This document shows, piece by piece, positions 43,101-58,100 of a stretch of 64,000 bases of DNA. Numbering within the stretch: position 1 is the stretch's first letter; each line of letters begins with the position of its first letter. The translations under genes and the position numbers were made by a program. The notes under the pieces were generated by a model. The model was not told the origin of the DNA. It ran no database searches and was given only the letters and a program-made list of their open reading frames with translations. Origin of the DNA: Patiria pectinifera (lineage: Eukaryota; Echinodermata; Asteroidea; Valvatida; Asterinidae); contig CM057138.1 in NCBI GenBank assembly GCA_029964075.1, positions 13,510,932 through 13,574,931 of the forward strand, given 5' to 3'.

Positions 43101-46100
43101 AGTCATCTTGGTAAGCTTTTGGACATAGGCAAAAATAGGGCCTCTGCAGGCCTCAACATACAGATGTAGAAATAATTTACATGCACCTTTTTTAATAATG
43201 ATTGTATATTTACATCCTAAAAATCTAAAGAAGGATAAAAAAAAAACCTCTTCAGTCTTACTGCCATGGATACAAATTTTTCAAAAGGAAATCAAACCCA
43301 TGTATTTGTTTTAGTACAAAGCCTGTATGCTCATAATTAATGGCAAGTTCCACCTTCATAAAGCACACAGTTTCCATGGATTTTGGTGTTTTTTTAGGGG
43401 GGTGCACGTGATCTTCCTGACTTTGCAAGATTAACAGGAGACCCGTGGCTGATCTTTTTTATGCATTTGAATTTGAGGCTTGGATCATCCCGTTTGTAGT
43501 CACATTAATGCCTCATAATGCCAAACGTGTTTGCCAACAAAGCTCCTGCACTGCATTGTCCCATATGGATTCATCAGAAAATAAAAACTACTTACAGATG
43601 TTCATGGACTCAATGTTATTTGTTTCTCACTAGCTTGCCCATTGGACTGCATGAACGGTGGTAATCTGAATCAGGAGACATGTCAGTGCACATGCATAAA
43701 CGATTGGAGTGGAACGACCTGTACTGGTAATTATATTGATTGCGATGTCTTGTGTCACTGTGTTTTGTTTCTGCATTCGATAGGGGACGTTGAACAATAG
43801 AGGACAGAAAGGTCCACAATTTCTTCAGGTGCACAATTGACGATCCTGTACACAACATATGGGAGGTCTTCCAAAACAGTTTAATTACGAACAAAGGAGG
43901 GTCAATGGGAGGTCCATGATTGCAGCTTAATACAAACTTCGGTGGGATGGTTATCATTCAGACTGAGGACTTGGGACAATGGGGTGTGTTCGATTTCAAA
44001 GGGCCCGAGGACCTGGTCCCTGGTCCCCAGGTCCTCGCCCTAGGTCCTCGGGAATATTCGCGTACAAACATTATGGGAGCCGTTGAGAACAAGTTAAGGT
44101 ACAAACAAACGGGAACAACAGAAGGAAATGATCAGGTCCTCATTAGCAAAGTAGAAACGAGCTGGTGTGTTTAGATGTGTACTTGCACCCTATTTCACGG
44201 CGCAACAAAGATAATTAAGCAGACAAGTTGGGCTGGCCGTAGCAGACACAGTTGTGATGACCATAAGCGTACTCGACCCATTCTTAGACATTTGTATCGT
44301 TGTGACACAATATTTCTGAAGCATGTATACTGTTTACTGTGCCTACATACTTACAGTCTCCATGAAATAGACGGATGCTCTGCATGCAGTACATCATTTG
44401 AGCTCAGTTAACATTTTTCGCCTGTGTTGAAAAAAATAAGTATCTTCCTACAAAGAAACAGTTTCTAAAACAAATTTAAGTTAGATAAAACACAACCATT
44501 TGCCAAACAAAACAATGAATCGGATAAGCTTTGTTCTCTCTTTCTTATTGTTTTTCAGTCTGTAGTTTAACTGCCGATAGCTGTCAGGATGGAGAGAATC
44601 TGTTCAACAGTACTTGTCAATGCTCAGGTATAGGCAAATAAGGACAATATTGGACTTGTGATACCCCCCCCCCCATTTTTCACGTTCTGATATTTGCAAA
44701 ACAACATGAATTTGTTGATTTTGGTAAAAATCATGCATAACCACACCCGTGGCTTTATTTCAGGTCCACTTCAGTGTTACTTTATGAAAACTGCTCAATG
44801 ATAAATGTTGGATTCCCGAAGTACATGTAATACTCAAGTGTGGGGGCGCTCATCGGACACTGGCGCCGACGATTTTAGTTTTCACAAAGTTACAACGCTG
44901 TTACGGAAATACGTTTGGGATAAAATCGTTTTAAAAGGTCTGACAGGAATGTAATTAATCCATATTCTTGTAGGATTATGGAAAATGTTAATTAAAACGA
45001 CTTCAAAATGTTGAAATTAAGATGAGTGTTACTTCGTGAAAGCAAAAATGACCGATTCAACGCACAGTGTACATTAGTGTTACTTCGTAAAATCGAAGAT
45101 CACTCGGTTTTGTAAAATACGCGCGCGTAGTGAGCACCCAAGTCCACTTGGCTGTTACTTCGTGGTGTCGCTGACATAATGGAAGCAATAAAAGTACAGT
45201 TTCATTCATGCGCTGTAATTATTTTCACATAATAATATTTGTATGAGAAGCAGCACAATTTACGGAACTAAATGTTTATAAGTTTACATTGTTCCCTTTT
45301 TGTTGTGTGTATGGCAGCTTGCTCATCCACCTGTTTCAATAATGGAGTGCAGGGTCAGAATTGCCAGTGTACATGTGACAGTGACCAGAACTGGACAGGG
45401 GATGACTGTTCCGGTAAATGAACACCAATGATTTCTTTTTCACTGTATTAACGTAGAGTTGTCTGAGTAGGAAAGCTCTCTTCTTGCTCTGAAATTGCAG
45501 TAAACTGTACAATACAACAAATACAACGATTTGCAAAACCTTTGCTCTCACTCTCCTAGGAAGGGCGAAGGGCGTTTCAGGTTGACACCCCTTCCCCAGT
45601 TTTAACACCCTCCTGTGACGTCACACTATTGTTTTTCCTCCACATTATTTTGGACGCATGGAGCACGGTGCGCCACTCGACATTCAACACAATTATATCC
45701 CGTAGGTGGGATCACTACATGACACTTTAGGTTTTCGTTCTCCCTTTACCCTTTCAATACAAAATATATCCATGTTGGCATGTAGGTGTAAAAGTGGCGT
45801 TTCAAAAAAAAATGACAATGCAGGATTCGATTCAGGCACCTGTTTTTAATGAAAACTCATCTCGTTTGCCACTGGGCTTTTGTAGCAGCTCGACGACTGC
45901 CGTTCGTTTGAATGCTTGAATATTACTATTTGACTAAATTTTAACAAATCCAACAATGAAGTTAGACAAAGGTGTTCGTTCAAGCAATGGTAAAGTAATC
46001 TAGGATGGTGTAAAGTTGGGTAATATGCTCGGTGGCGCGCCGTTCAGCAACATTTTTACAATAAATTTATCAAGAAACATGCCCCTTCGGACGTTTTAAA

Positions 46101-49100
46101 CGTGAAGATAATGCTCACATTTTTACAGAAGACACAAACCAAGTCCTGTAGCCATGCCAACTAAGTTAAGTTTAAATTGATCCTTGGAGAGGGTATCGCC
46201 CTTGTCGGCAGTATGACTAATCTTTGGCATAATGAGACCCAATAACATCTTGTCATTATCAAAACAAATTATGTTTAGCATCCTCAAAATGTGCTATGTG
46301 TTAATTTCTGGGAAAGTAGTTCATTTGCAGTTATGTGGTCTAACATTCCAGTGTTTACCATTTCTTGTCAAATCCTAAGTAAATATATCTTCACAGCACT
46401 TAAAAATTGTAATTTGTTTTGTTTATAGTATGTTCGTTACAATGCGCAAATGGTCAGCGTAATAGTCAGACCTGTGAATGTTCATGCACAGGTAACTGGA
46501 TGGGAACAACTTGCTCTGGTAAGTGTTGTGCTTACTTTTCAAAGATTCTCCAATGCTGTCTACTTGTCTATCTGTTTTTATCATTGAAAATTGTACAGAA
46601 ATATCCGTCATCTTCTCTCATTAAACCCTCGGAGCAGCTTATCAACGTGGAGACTTTTATCACCACATGTGTTTATAGGTCAATAACCCTGGCATGCCTG
46701 TACATGCACAAGATATAGGTCATTCACATGGCCAGTGATTGTTTGCAACCTGTCTTGGCTCCTGGCAGGGATCGGCGGCACTTAGGGGTTGGCCACTAAG
46801 ATCTCCCATTACTGCACAAAGGCTTTGGATGCCATCTTGGCTTCTGTCTTTCAACAATTCTTACTCCGGAGTGGGTAGGGTCTTGCCAATGGGAGTCTAC
46901 AGGCTTGTGGTGTGTAGTAGGGGTGAGGATTACATGGAAGCTTGGCCTTATTGGCCCATTGAAAAAAAATATGCCCATATTTGGAAAATGTAGAGAATTC
47001 TATCACCACTTCGCTGCTCGGCGGGTAAAGAGTTTGGAAATCATGCGAACTCTTAAATGAGGGGAAACCATAATGTCAGCACACCGTTAAGTATGTGTAC
47101 CGATCTTGTAACACATCAGACGCAGTGATCTTTTTGACGCAGTGACGCAGTACAATTTGTAGCTGACAAATAGAGAACAATTGTACTATGTATTTGTCGT
47201 TATGGGAGCGGAAGCTTTAGTGAATCGTGGAAGAAGTTCTGCTATTCAGTGTATTATGTTGCATAGCCTCCACCTGTGTAAAATCTCAAAGTCCAAACAA
47301 TATTTAGTCAATCAAATTGTAGTTAGCTGTGAAGGCCAAGTTCCCTGTTTGACGCTGCAGTTTTCTAGGCTATATTTGTTCTTCTAGAAAAGTCAAATAT
47401 CGACTCGACAATGTAAGTATTTCCTGCTGCATGTGATAAACTGTAGTTGTTTTGTGAACTCAACAATTGATATAAGTTGTAATTGATTGAGGTATTGAAT
47501 TTTAAACATAATTGTGTTTGTTTTATTTTTTTTAATAAAGAAAAGGACAAAATAACACATGTAGTACAACTGGTGTAAAAAGAAAGAGATGAATTTGACC
47601 TTGTTCACAGATTGCCCTTTGACCTGTGAAAATGCTGGGAATGTTAACAGTGGGACGTGTCAGTGTACATGTGCCGGTAGCTGGACTGGAACCACCTGCT
47701 CTGGTGAGTTTTGTTTTAATTATAGAAGATGAACGTCATAAGAAGTTATTGATTTTGCCAACTTTTTAACTGGCTAGATATTCAAATCGTGTTTTGTTGT
47801 ACACAAAACAAACGGTCGAAACAAACCCTACGATTTCAATCGTTATTCTCTACCGACGGAACCCTACTGATGGGCCAGTCAGCCAGCTGCCAATTGTCAT
47901 TTTCGTTGTCATATTAATTGACAATGTTCAGAAGATAAGTCTATATTTAGTAATTCCCATATGCAAAAAAAAAAAAAACATTAAAAAAAACATTTTCAAA
48001 GCTGTTGGCTATTTCCTGATTGTACAAAGACAAGTGGCTATCCTCGACTAGCTTATTGATTGAAGAACGATGACAATGCTGAAGGTTTTGCTTGAAATTT
48101 CAAACAATTTCTCAGTTTCTCAAAACGTGTGAGTAAGTTCACAGAAACCTCGTTCTTTTTTATTTACAATAATTAGGATACTCTTTAAGATAAGGGTATA
48201 TTGATCGTTTATCAGACTTTCAACTGTCCTGTGCAATTTTCGGTACGCTGAATTTTAGAGCGATGGCAATGCTAAGGGGTGTGCTTGAAATTTCTAACCG
48301 TGCTTTAGTTTCTAAAAACGTGTGAGTAAGTTCACACAACCCTCGTTCTTTTGTATTTACAGTAATAAGAAAAGTCTTTTAGCTAAGTGTATTTTCATTG
48401 TTTTCAAGACTTTCAACTTTCCAGTGCGATACGCTGAAATTTGGCACCGTGGCAATGCTCAGGGCTTCGCTTGAAATTTTAAACCATATTTCAGTTTTTG
48501 AAAACTTGTGAATAAGACTATACATAAGCCTCGTTTTTGTTTTTATTTGCAATACTTGAACTCCTTTTTTTAAGCTAAAGGTATTGTGATTGTATTTCAG
48601 ACTGCCCACTTGTCTGTCAAAATGATGGCACGTTGAATGACGAAACATGTCAGTGTCAATGCGATCAAAACTGGATGGGAATATCCTGCTCTGGTGAGTA
48701 CAGGACGAGTGTTTTTATGTGTACATGTACAATAGAACATTGCTATAAAAATACCACCACACCAAATATGCCTTAAAACGAACCTCCTCTTGGCTTGTAG
48801 ATTGTATTCAAAATTAAACAGACCATCGTATGGCTGCAATAATTATTCAGTTACCTAGATTAATGTGTCGATTATTCAGTAAATATGTTTTATTTGATTA
48901 ATCAAAAACCAAGTTGTGAAAATATAGGCTTATATATGGAAACATCCCACGAACCGCTTAACGATGAAATATTTCGGCACGATTATGATGTTTCTCTGAA
49001 TAAATCGGAATTGCGTAAGTTCACGACAAATCGAGATACAGGCGATATCGTTTTTCAGTTGGCGCAGTTTTTTTTTCAACCAGACTTTTCCTACAACAAT

Positions 49101-52100
49101 AGGTTTATCGGTAATTCGAAACTGTTATCGGAAGGGAACGATTAACTGATCGAAAAAAGTATCGTAAACTTGCGACCCTATAGAGCATTGTCAGCCAACA
49201 ATTTTGAACACAATATCGACCCAATTATGTTCATTATAAAATGGTTATATCACATCTTGTTGTGACCTGACCCCCACTGTAGCCTGGGCTGGGCGGAGGT
49301 TTGACTGATTTTTTTTTATTTTAATCAAACTAAGTGTTTTTACAGTGTATAGGCAAACACGTATTGATATTTATACAAGGCCTTAACAAAGCCCTGCCAT
49401 TTGATTAAAATGTCCCATCTAGCTGCCACCTCATCCAATAAGTGTAATTACTCTTGCACTCATAAACATTCCTTCTTTGCATATTATAGCACTGTAGACG
49501 GGGACTGTTGTATACTTAAAAAAAAAAGACAATTGACCAATATGGATTTTTCACTGCAGACTGCGAGTTGATTTGCATGAATGGCGGAACTCTCAACACC
49601 GCTACTTGTCAGTGTTCATGTGCCCAGAGCTGGACTGGAACTGACTGTTCAGGTATGGAAACAAAGATAAACATTTAAGATTTACAATGAGCTATTGGGA
49701 AGGGCTCATTTACTTCTCGAGGGTTCTTACATTCTTAAAACATTTCCAAAAGCCTTTGTAAATCTGTTGCTCAGAAATTGATAATTTTCCTACATAATTC
49801 GCTGAAAAAAATTGGTCTACAACTAATCAGCTGTGTCTTGGAGGTTGTAAAAAAGTTGTTGTTTAATAAACTTTACGGAAATGCCATATGCATAAGTATA
49901 AGACCTGCTGGAAACTTTAAATTACACCGTGAGAAAATGTCCATTTTTGTGATCCTTTGAAACGGGCCCTGTTTCCATTAAAATCTGAGAACAGATGTTT
50001 TGTTAGGCCCTGCCACATGGTGTTGCAACCAATCGAACGATGACCTTTCAACACACTGTCTGATAAAATTCTGACAAATTGTACTTACATAGTTATGACG
50101 CCTACGGCCGGAACATGTAAGGGGCGCACGTGTTGTCACCAATGTCCGCCGTAGGCGGGGCTTTTAACCAAAACCAGAACATACTCTCCATTATTGGATA
50201 AAGATAAATTAACAAATCGTAACATAAGAAGGTGCGATTGCAACGTACGACATGCACGCATGTCAACTGCATCCCAACTTCAGTTATATCCAACATTGAA
50301 TTACATTCTGCTAATTGAAGTTTGAACATACACAACTGATTGGAGTATACTACTGATCTTCTTGACATTAAAAACCTCTCAATAACACAGTTTTTTATAA
50401 GTACATGCTCCTAACAAGTGACTTTGACAGATTGACTTTGGGATTTGTACCGGAGATTCAAATACACAATGCACCATGTCCACGGGGATCAGTTTGGCAT
50501 AACTGCACTTTCTTGCACTTGACCACTGTAAACCTATATAGAATCATATACCTGGACCTTATGTGTGAGTGTGTGTGTGTGTGTGGACAAGCATTACATT
50601 CACTGTGTGGACTTCGAACAAAAGAAGTCCATATAAACCAGGTAGCAACGACATTGTTTGGACTTGCCCAAGTCCACACAAGGTTTTATTTCCATCCCAT
50701 ACGCTGTTGTTTCCTTTTTCGTATCATACTTCTTGACCTCACTTGAAATGAGTCGAAGGAACCTTAGATCATTAAGGCTGTACCACCGATCTGCCATTAA
50801 TTTGTCTATATTCAGCCTGCATTGGCAGAATCCAATAAAAGACATTCAATTTAACCAGAAGCCATGTGTGTAGCATTATTCATGTTGCCAGCATCTGGAC
50901 TGGGCATGATCAATCCTATGTCACATAAACTGTCCATTTACTCCCATGTGGCTCGTGGTTGTTTGTGTTTGTGTTTGTGTGTATCAGGGTGCCCGTTGTC
51001 AGCATCAAGTTGCTTGAATGGAGGTACATTTGATGCAGAATTCTGCCAGTGTCTTTGTCCGTCTGATTATTCTGGACCAACTTGTGCAGGTAGGATTTTA
51101 CAATGAGTTGTAGTTAAAACTGTGTTTTCCTGTGTTCACAATAATTCCGAATTTTTTTTTATATCTCCTAAGATGCTGGTTTCATCCAATGCTATTCTCC
51201 TCTGATACCACACAATGACACTGAGTAGTAAACTGAGTTGCTCCGTGGTGATTTCTTTTAATTCACTGTTGGCACATTAAATTGCATCTAATATCTTTTT
51301 GAGTTCCCTATTGAAGCGAATTACAGTGCAAAACGAATGTGTGCAGGTAACAGCAGACTTCACAATCAAACTTCAGTTATCGACGTCGTTGGGTTGCTTT
51401 GATTTTGCTTCAAGAGAGCACTTTGGCAGGAAGTGCAGATGCAGTGTCACAGCTGTAATAGATTTCTCAGGTCTCTTATATCTGTGTTTTTTTTCCAATT
51501 ATGTGCTAGCCAATTAATGACGAAAAAAATGTTCTTTGCTGCAAGAAGTTTCATTTAAATGTTGTTACTAAGATATGGTCAAGCCTTTACAACATGTACT
51601 GCTATCAACGCAACAATAACTTACAAAATCATGTACTGTCCCATATTTTTACCATTTTTCAGCTGCCAGTCCATGTTTGTCAGACACCACTCTATGTCCA
51701 GACATTGAAGGGAAGTTCTGTCAACCGGCTACCAACGCTGCGGGCTACACATGCGAATGCAATGGGTTTGCAGGATATTTCACCAACAGTGACGGTTCAT
51801 GTACAAGTAAGTATGCGTGGGTCCTGCACAATCTTTTTAAAAGTGACTGGAGCATGACTTCCTCCTTAGGCCCGTGGGATACTGCACCATGGCTCTCTCG
51901 ATTGAGTTTTTCTGATTATCTCACTGTTTGAAGGGCTATTATTAGAACTATGTATCATCAATCTGTATGTGGCATCAGAAGTAAAGATAATAACTAGCAG
52001 TACTTTAAGTAAACCGCGCATATTTAGACATTTTCCAATTAGCTGGTGGACAGTTTACCAAATTGTTCCTCCAATTTCAAGTCAGTCAACCCTACTAATA

Positions 52101-55100
52101 GTTTAAGTTACATTTACATACAGAGCACCATGCACAAGCTGGCCATGTAAAGAGAAAGTGCAAGGGTAATTCAACATAATTGCTCTAAGATTACTACAAG
52201 ACAGGTATACTACTAAATTTTGTTAAAAATCAAACACTGTTATTGTTTTTTTCAGAACGCACGTCATTCAGATTTGGCATGACATTAAACCTGGCTTTCC
52301 GTAGTGCCTACCGTAACCCAGCATCTGCTGCATGGAAACAACTCGCCAGAAGGATAATTTCTGCGGTAATATTCCATTAGATATAATGGTTTCGTTCATT
52401 TAATTAAGTGTATACACCTGTGGAAATGAGCCTAGAACCGGATACGCGTTGTCAAAGGGATCAAGAACCTCCTGAACAAGAACAAAACTAAAACATGACA
52501 AAACCGTAGATTCACATGTAATGCGCACCACACCTTCGATAACCAAAATTTAAAAAAGAGAAACTCTAAGCACTTTGTCGGTATTTTCGAATCATCCTTG
52601 CCGTTCTGTCAAGTGCCTTTTACATATTGGCACTGATGGGGTACCGGGAAACGGGCAACATTAGGGACAATGGAACCCCGCAAGTCTGTCCTTAGAAATT
52701 GAAGTAGCCCATAGCCGTTACGCAATGTTTTTTTGAGAGTATTACAAAGGATGTGGAAAATCATAGTAACATGGCAAGAAAGCTGTTTTAAGTGTATTTA
52801 AGTCATACAAATCTTTAATTACATGTTCCTTTTAAATTGACTGTCTCTCTATCAGAAAAGTTTTGTTTGTTTGTGCAACGAAGGTTTTCAGAAAATATGG
52901 AACCGTTGTAATATCTCGCATCTTAATTCTGTCGGGTATTTGGTGGAAATTGTAGTTATGATGGATTCATGTAAACTGAATCCATCCATCATACCGGCAA
53001 ATTGCATATATGTCGCAGTTAACTTTCACATTTGCATTAAGAATATGAGCTAACCTCATATCTGTAATATCCGAACATATACTGTCTCCTTTTTTCAGAT
53101 TCTTAACAAACTGCGGGGAAGTAGTTCCACCAACCGTGTGGTCGCGGTAGCTGTTTTGAGCTTCCGCGCAGGCAGTGTGGTTGCCGAGACGGCACTAGCA
53201 TTCCAAGGGCAACCACCCTCGGTGGATGTCATCAGCAATGTGATAGCAGCGAATGATGTGCTGAACGATGGTGTGGAAGACATAGCTCTTGTCCCGAACT
53301 CTGTCAGTTACGTAAACACATGTAAGGTTGTGTTACGTTAGTTCCTATATATACCACCTAAACCTAACTTGCCTGTTTCACCCAGTAAGTGTTGTTTCAG
53401 CAAAACAAAATCAAATTACATAGGCGTGTGTGTGAATTGCCTTCGTTTTGCTTAAAGAACGCACACCTTTTTTGTGATCCATGGAAAAAACTTCAAAACG
53501 GTGGCTGTGATAAAAGTTGTCAGATTTAAATGATTCTTGGACTAAAAGAAAGCTTATGAATTGGGTTTTCATATTCTGGATTTTAAACGTGCTACATGCA
53601 TAACTTTACTAAAAGATTGGTCCCGACAAATTGGTTTCATTTTTTATTAATCACCTTGGCAACGCTGTCAGTACGTCAGTAACATGAAAACCTCCAAAGT
53701 GAATAATTCGTAAAACAATGGAATCCCAGTGACCTTTTTTTATAATTGGTTTTGTTATCAGCGTTGTTGATAGACTGCACACAAGATGGTTGCATGAATG
53801 GCGGAACGTGCCAGAGTTCAGGATTCTCCCCTCAGCCAACTTGCAGGTAATTTGGAGTCAAGATTGTGCGAAATGAGTGGGAGTATATAACCATAAGAAG
53901 CAGCACATTACAAAGGGACATAAAGCTGCCTGAATCAATTATGTTTGGAATGTATCGCCCTGTTGAGTAATTATAAATCATAATGATGATGAAAAGTCCC
54001 AAACTGAAATAAATATTGGGTACATAGCCTCTAGCTGTTTTTTTTTAGAAGGAAAGTGTCTTTCAAGTGTCATGCACCAACCCGGTACATATGTCCCTGG
54101 CGAAAACTTACAACGTGTGTTTGAAATGAGGTGTGATATATTGATTGCCATTGATACATTGATTGTAAATTGTACTAGTTAGTCGATATAGTGTTAATCG
54201 AATTCTGGTATTAACAAAGACTACGTGGGCTGATGTATTGCTGTATACAGATAGTTAATTGAATTAATGTCACTCATCAATGATGAGTGTTCGAGACCAA
54301 GAACACGTTCAAACCGGTCTCGAGACTGGTCTTGAATCAGTCCTGACGGCTAAAGCGCTGCTCATTGCATCCCAGATTTAATCATAAAACAGTGATGGAT
54401 AAATTCCTCCATTAGTGGTCCCACTTTCTGTACATTATGCGCAAGACGTACATCGAGAATAACAAAGGCTGGTAAGGAAACCTTACTGACGCAATTGTGA
54501 AATAAATTGTAGATAATCATTGATTCATTGAAGGTTTTCTTAGCCCAAACCTGCAGAATCATTGTTGAGAACTATAGATGTAATATGTTAAACATCAGTG
54601 GGATGTAATCTGTCTGTTTCTTGTAGTTGCCCTGCATCGTTCGCTGGTGAGCAGTGCGAAACTGAAGTGCCTTCGACACCATCAGACTTGACAACAGAGA
54701 CACCAACTACGGAGGGAGGTAGGCTTTTCTAATAAAAATAGCGAAGAAATAAGGCAAACCCTGATATTTATATTTAGCCGAACGAAGATACAAATACTGT
54801 TCACACAGTATAAAAGTATTAATCTCTCAACTTTGTTTGTGTTAGCAGTCTCCCAAGCCGTCAATTGGACATTTTCATAAGCCATAAATGGAGGTGTGCA
54901 ACATATTTCATGTTGCTAGCAATCGCAACTTGGAGCATGACTCATGCAGGTCCTTTGTCATAGTACACGTCATCGTACATTAACTATTATATGGCTCATG
55001 GTCTCGGTGTTTGTGTTTTGTTTGTATCAGATTGCCAGCTGTCTGCATCAAGTTGCACGAATGGAGGTGAATTTGATGCAAACTTCTGCGAGTGTCTTTG

Positions 55101-58100
55101 TCCGTATGATTTTTCAGGACCAACTTGTGCGGGTAAGATTGGGCAACTGATAGATTTTGTTATGTTCACAATGCTCCTAAAGGTATAAATTTGTAATTCA
55201 GTTTAATTAGATAATTATTTAGACTCTGGTTTTATTTAGAGTTATTCGCTTCTAATACTCAAAATGGCATAATTTTTTTTTCTACTGGAATGCATGTATC
55301 TTTGTTAATGTATATTTTAAAGAGAAGTACATATGTCCTTAAGATTTTTATCCCTTTCTGCGATGAAATGATGAAACTGAAGGTCAATAGCATGGGCGTT
55401 GCGAGGGGGGGGGGGGTAAGGGGGCGCTTCACCTCCCCCTCCTGGAAAAGCAACCAAAAAAAAAAGGAAGAAAAAAAGAGAAAAGAAAAGAAAAGAAAAA
55501 GCGGCGCGAAGTCATAGTGGCGTAAATTAAATGAGTTGGGATTGGGGGTCAAAATGTCCCGGCCCCCCTCTAAAACTAATTAATCGAGAATTTGTTGAGA
55601 AATACATGATTTTTTGAGGGAAAATATGTTTTGCCCCCCTCTTGAAAAAATCCTGGCGACGCCCATGGTCAATAGTAACAGCGATACATTGATTATGTAA
55701 TGGAAAAACTATTTGTTAATGACAACTTGGAAGCTGAATAGATTCATGGTGCTAATTGAAGACACACACTTGCAATATCATCGATGAATTGAGGACAGAA
55801 ACCAAATCGAGGTCAACCTTGATTAGAAAACGTGTACAAAACTAATGAGAGCTGCTCAGTATAATCAAAAGAAAGGGAAAAGGAACAATAGAAAATCCTT
55901 CATTTAGACATAAACAAACGTGGGTGTGTGCCAATGTTTCAAGGATATATTTACTTATTAAAAAAATGCTTAAGTCAGTCTTTCTTGGTTGTCTCTCTTT
56001 CCTCATATACGTTTCAATCAGTCGACGAGAACACGTTATGTAAACTGCTACAGGATGTTTAACTGTATGTTCAAACCCTGTAAATTGTCTACTAAAGCGG
56101 TACGACCTGTACATGTATTAACATCAAAATAAGAGCAACTTGAACAATATACCATCGTCCATTGCATTATTTTTCAGCTGCCAGTCCGTGTTCGTCCGGC
56201 AACCCTTCATGCTCAGAGAGTGCAACCTTTTGTCAACCGGCTACCAACGCTGCCGGCTACACATGCCAATGCAACGGGTATGAAGGATTCTTCACTAACA
56301 ATGATGGTTCATGTACACGTAAGTCTGGCTCTCACAATTAGCTTTTGAAATGGAGTGAAGTTTTAGAACTCGAGCCTTGGTACCTGTCTAGTCAGAATCA
56401 CGTATCTTATGATTCCGCTACTAGAAGTACAGCTATAACAATATCTTTAGCTCAATGTAAATTGCTGTATTTCTTTTTCCCCCAAAAGACATGTAAAAAG
56501 CGTTGCTCTAAGATTTTGTTCAAGACGTTAAGTACTAAATTTAATTTGAAACACCTGGTGTTGTTGTTTTTTTCAGAACGCGAGACACTCTACTTTTCCA
56601 TAGTAATAGACTTGCCTTTCATCAGTGCCTACGGTAACCCATCATCCTCTGCATGGAAACAACTTGCCACGAGGCTTAATACAGCGGTAATAAACCACTT
56701 CTTGTTGCATTCAATTATGGAAGTATTTTTAGCACATTGCGCTTGCCATGTTTTATGTTTTCAATAAAACCATTTGAAATTGCACAAATTTAAACTGGAA
56801 AGCACTCAGAGAGTGCAAACCTCTGCCAAGGCTAAACAGTTCCCCGCCATATTGTCAGTAAATGTCTATGTAAATTGATTGAGGCCTGTACCAAGGACCA
56901 CCTCTTAAAATATATTGTCATGCAGTTCCGTCCATAACTTTTTGAGTTATCTTGTTAAGAGAGAAACCAACCGACCAACAAAATCAGATGAAACATAGCC
57001 TCCATGGCGTAAGTTATAAAAGAATTGCCTCATATTTTGCACACGTTGATTGATGAAAACCAGGTTTTTTAAATTAGAAGTGTAAATGTGTGCCGGTGTG
57101 ATATGAAATTGCACTCTTATGAAATCTGGTTTCTTGCACCTTATAATGGACTCTTATCCTCACACTGAAGCATGCGCAATATGCACAATAATGAGTCCAC
57201 GAGTCCGAATTTCACACTACGTTGGCATTAGCTTGGGAGAAACCTTTTTGTTTTGGCACCCTTTTTCGGCCTTCACTTTCCAGATCATGAACAAACTGCG
57301 GGGAGATAGTTCCACCAGCAATGTGATTGCGGTACAAACTCTGAGCTTCAAGGAAGGTAGTGTGGTTGCACTCACGGCACTGGCATTCCAAGGGCAACCA
57401 CCATCGACGGATGTCATCAGCAATGTGATAGGAGCGGGTGACACACTTAACGATGGGTCGGGAAACATTCAGCTTGTCCCGAACTCTGTCAGTAACACAG
57501 GTAAGTCTTGCCAATGCATTTGTTCCTGGTGCATCAAACCAACCTACCTGTTCCCCCTGTACTGCCCCAGTTCTAGTATTGGTTTTGAATAAATCAAGGA
57601 GTAAGAACGGCGGAGAATATGTTACACATGCCCTAATGAACTAAGGGAACATTTGGATAAGAAGCCGATTCCAGATTTGTCTTTATATTTCAATTGATTA
57701 TTGACATTCAACTCATCCTCTGAAACAGTTTAAAGTCAAAGCTAACTACAAACTATGTTGTGGACAGAATATATCTCTCGGTAAACGGAAAGAGCAGTGC
57801 ATGTACATGTACAGTACCAGTAAACATTTGTGTCAGTTATTAAAAAAAAAATACGCATAGTTGATTGACTCGAAAACATGCTGAATTAAAAAGGCAGTCC
57901 CTGCAACATCCATGTACAAAGTGCCCAGTATAGCAGTGGTCCATTGAAGACGATGTCAATATGGTTTATTGAAACACAAACCAATAAGTGGATAATGTAT
58001 GCATACAGATACATTTACACGTTTTTTAATCGGCTTTGTTTTGTTATCAGCCATGCCATCGAATTGCATGCAGGGAGATTGTATGAATGGCGGAACATGC

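Noticed and set aside
45820..45905. tRNA-like SINE on the - strand
   Set aside because: Only a weak B box is visible. The A box is not convincing.
46739..46993. Open frames on both strands in intron 53
   Set aside because: No domain, no splice sites in phase, and the composition gives no coding signal.
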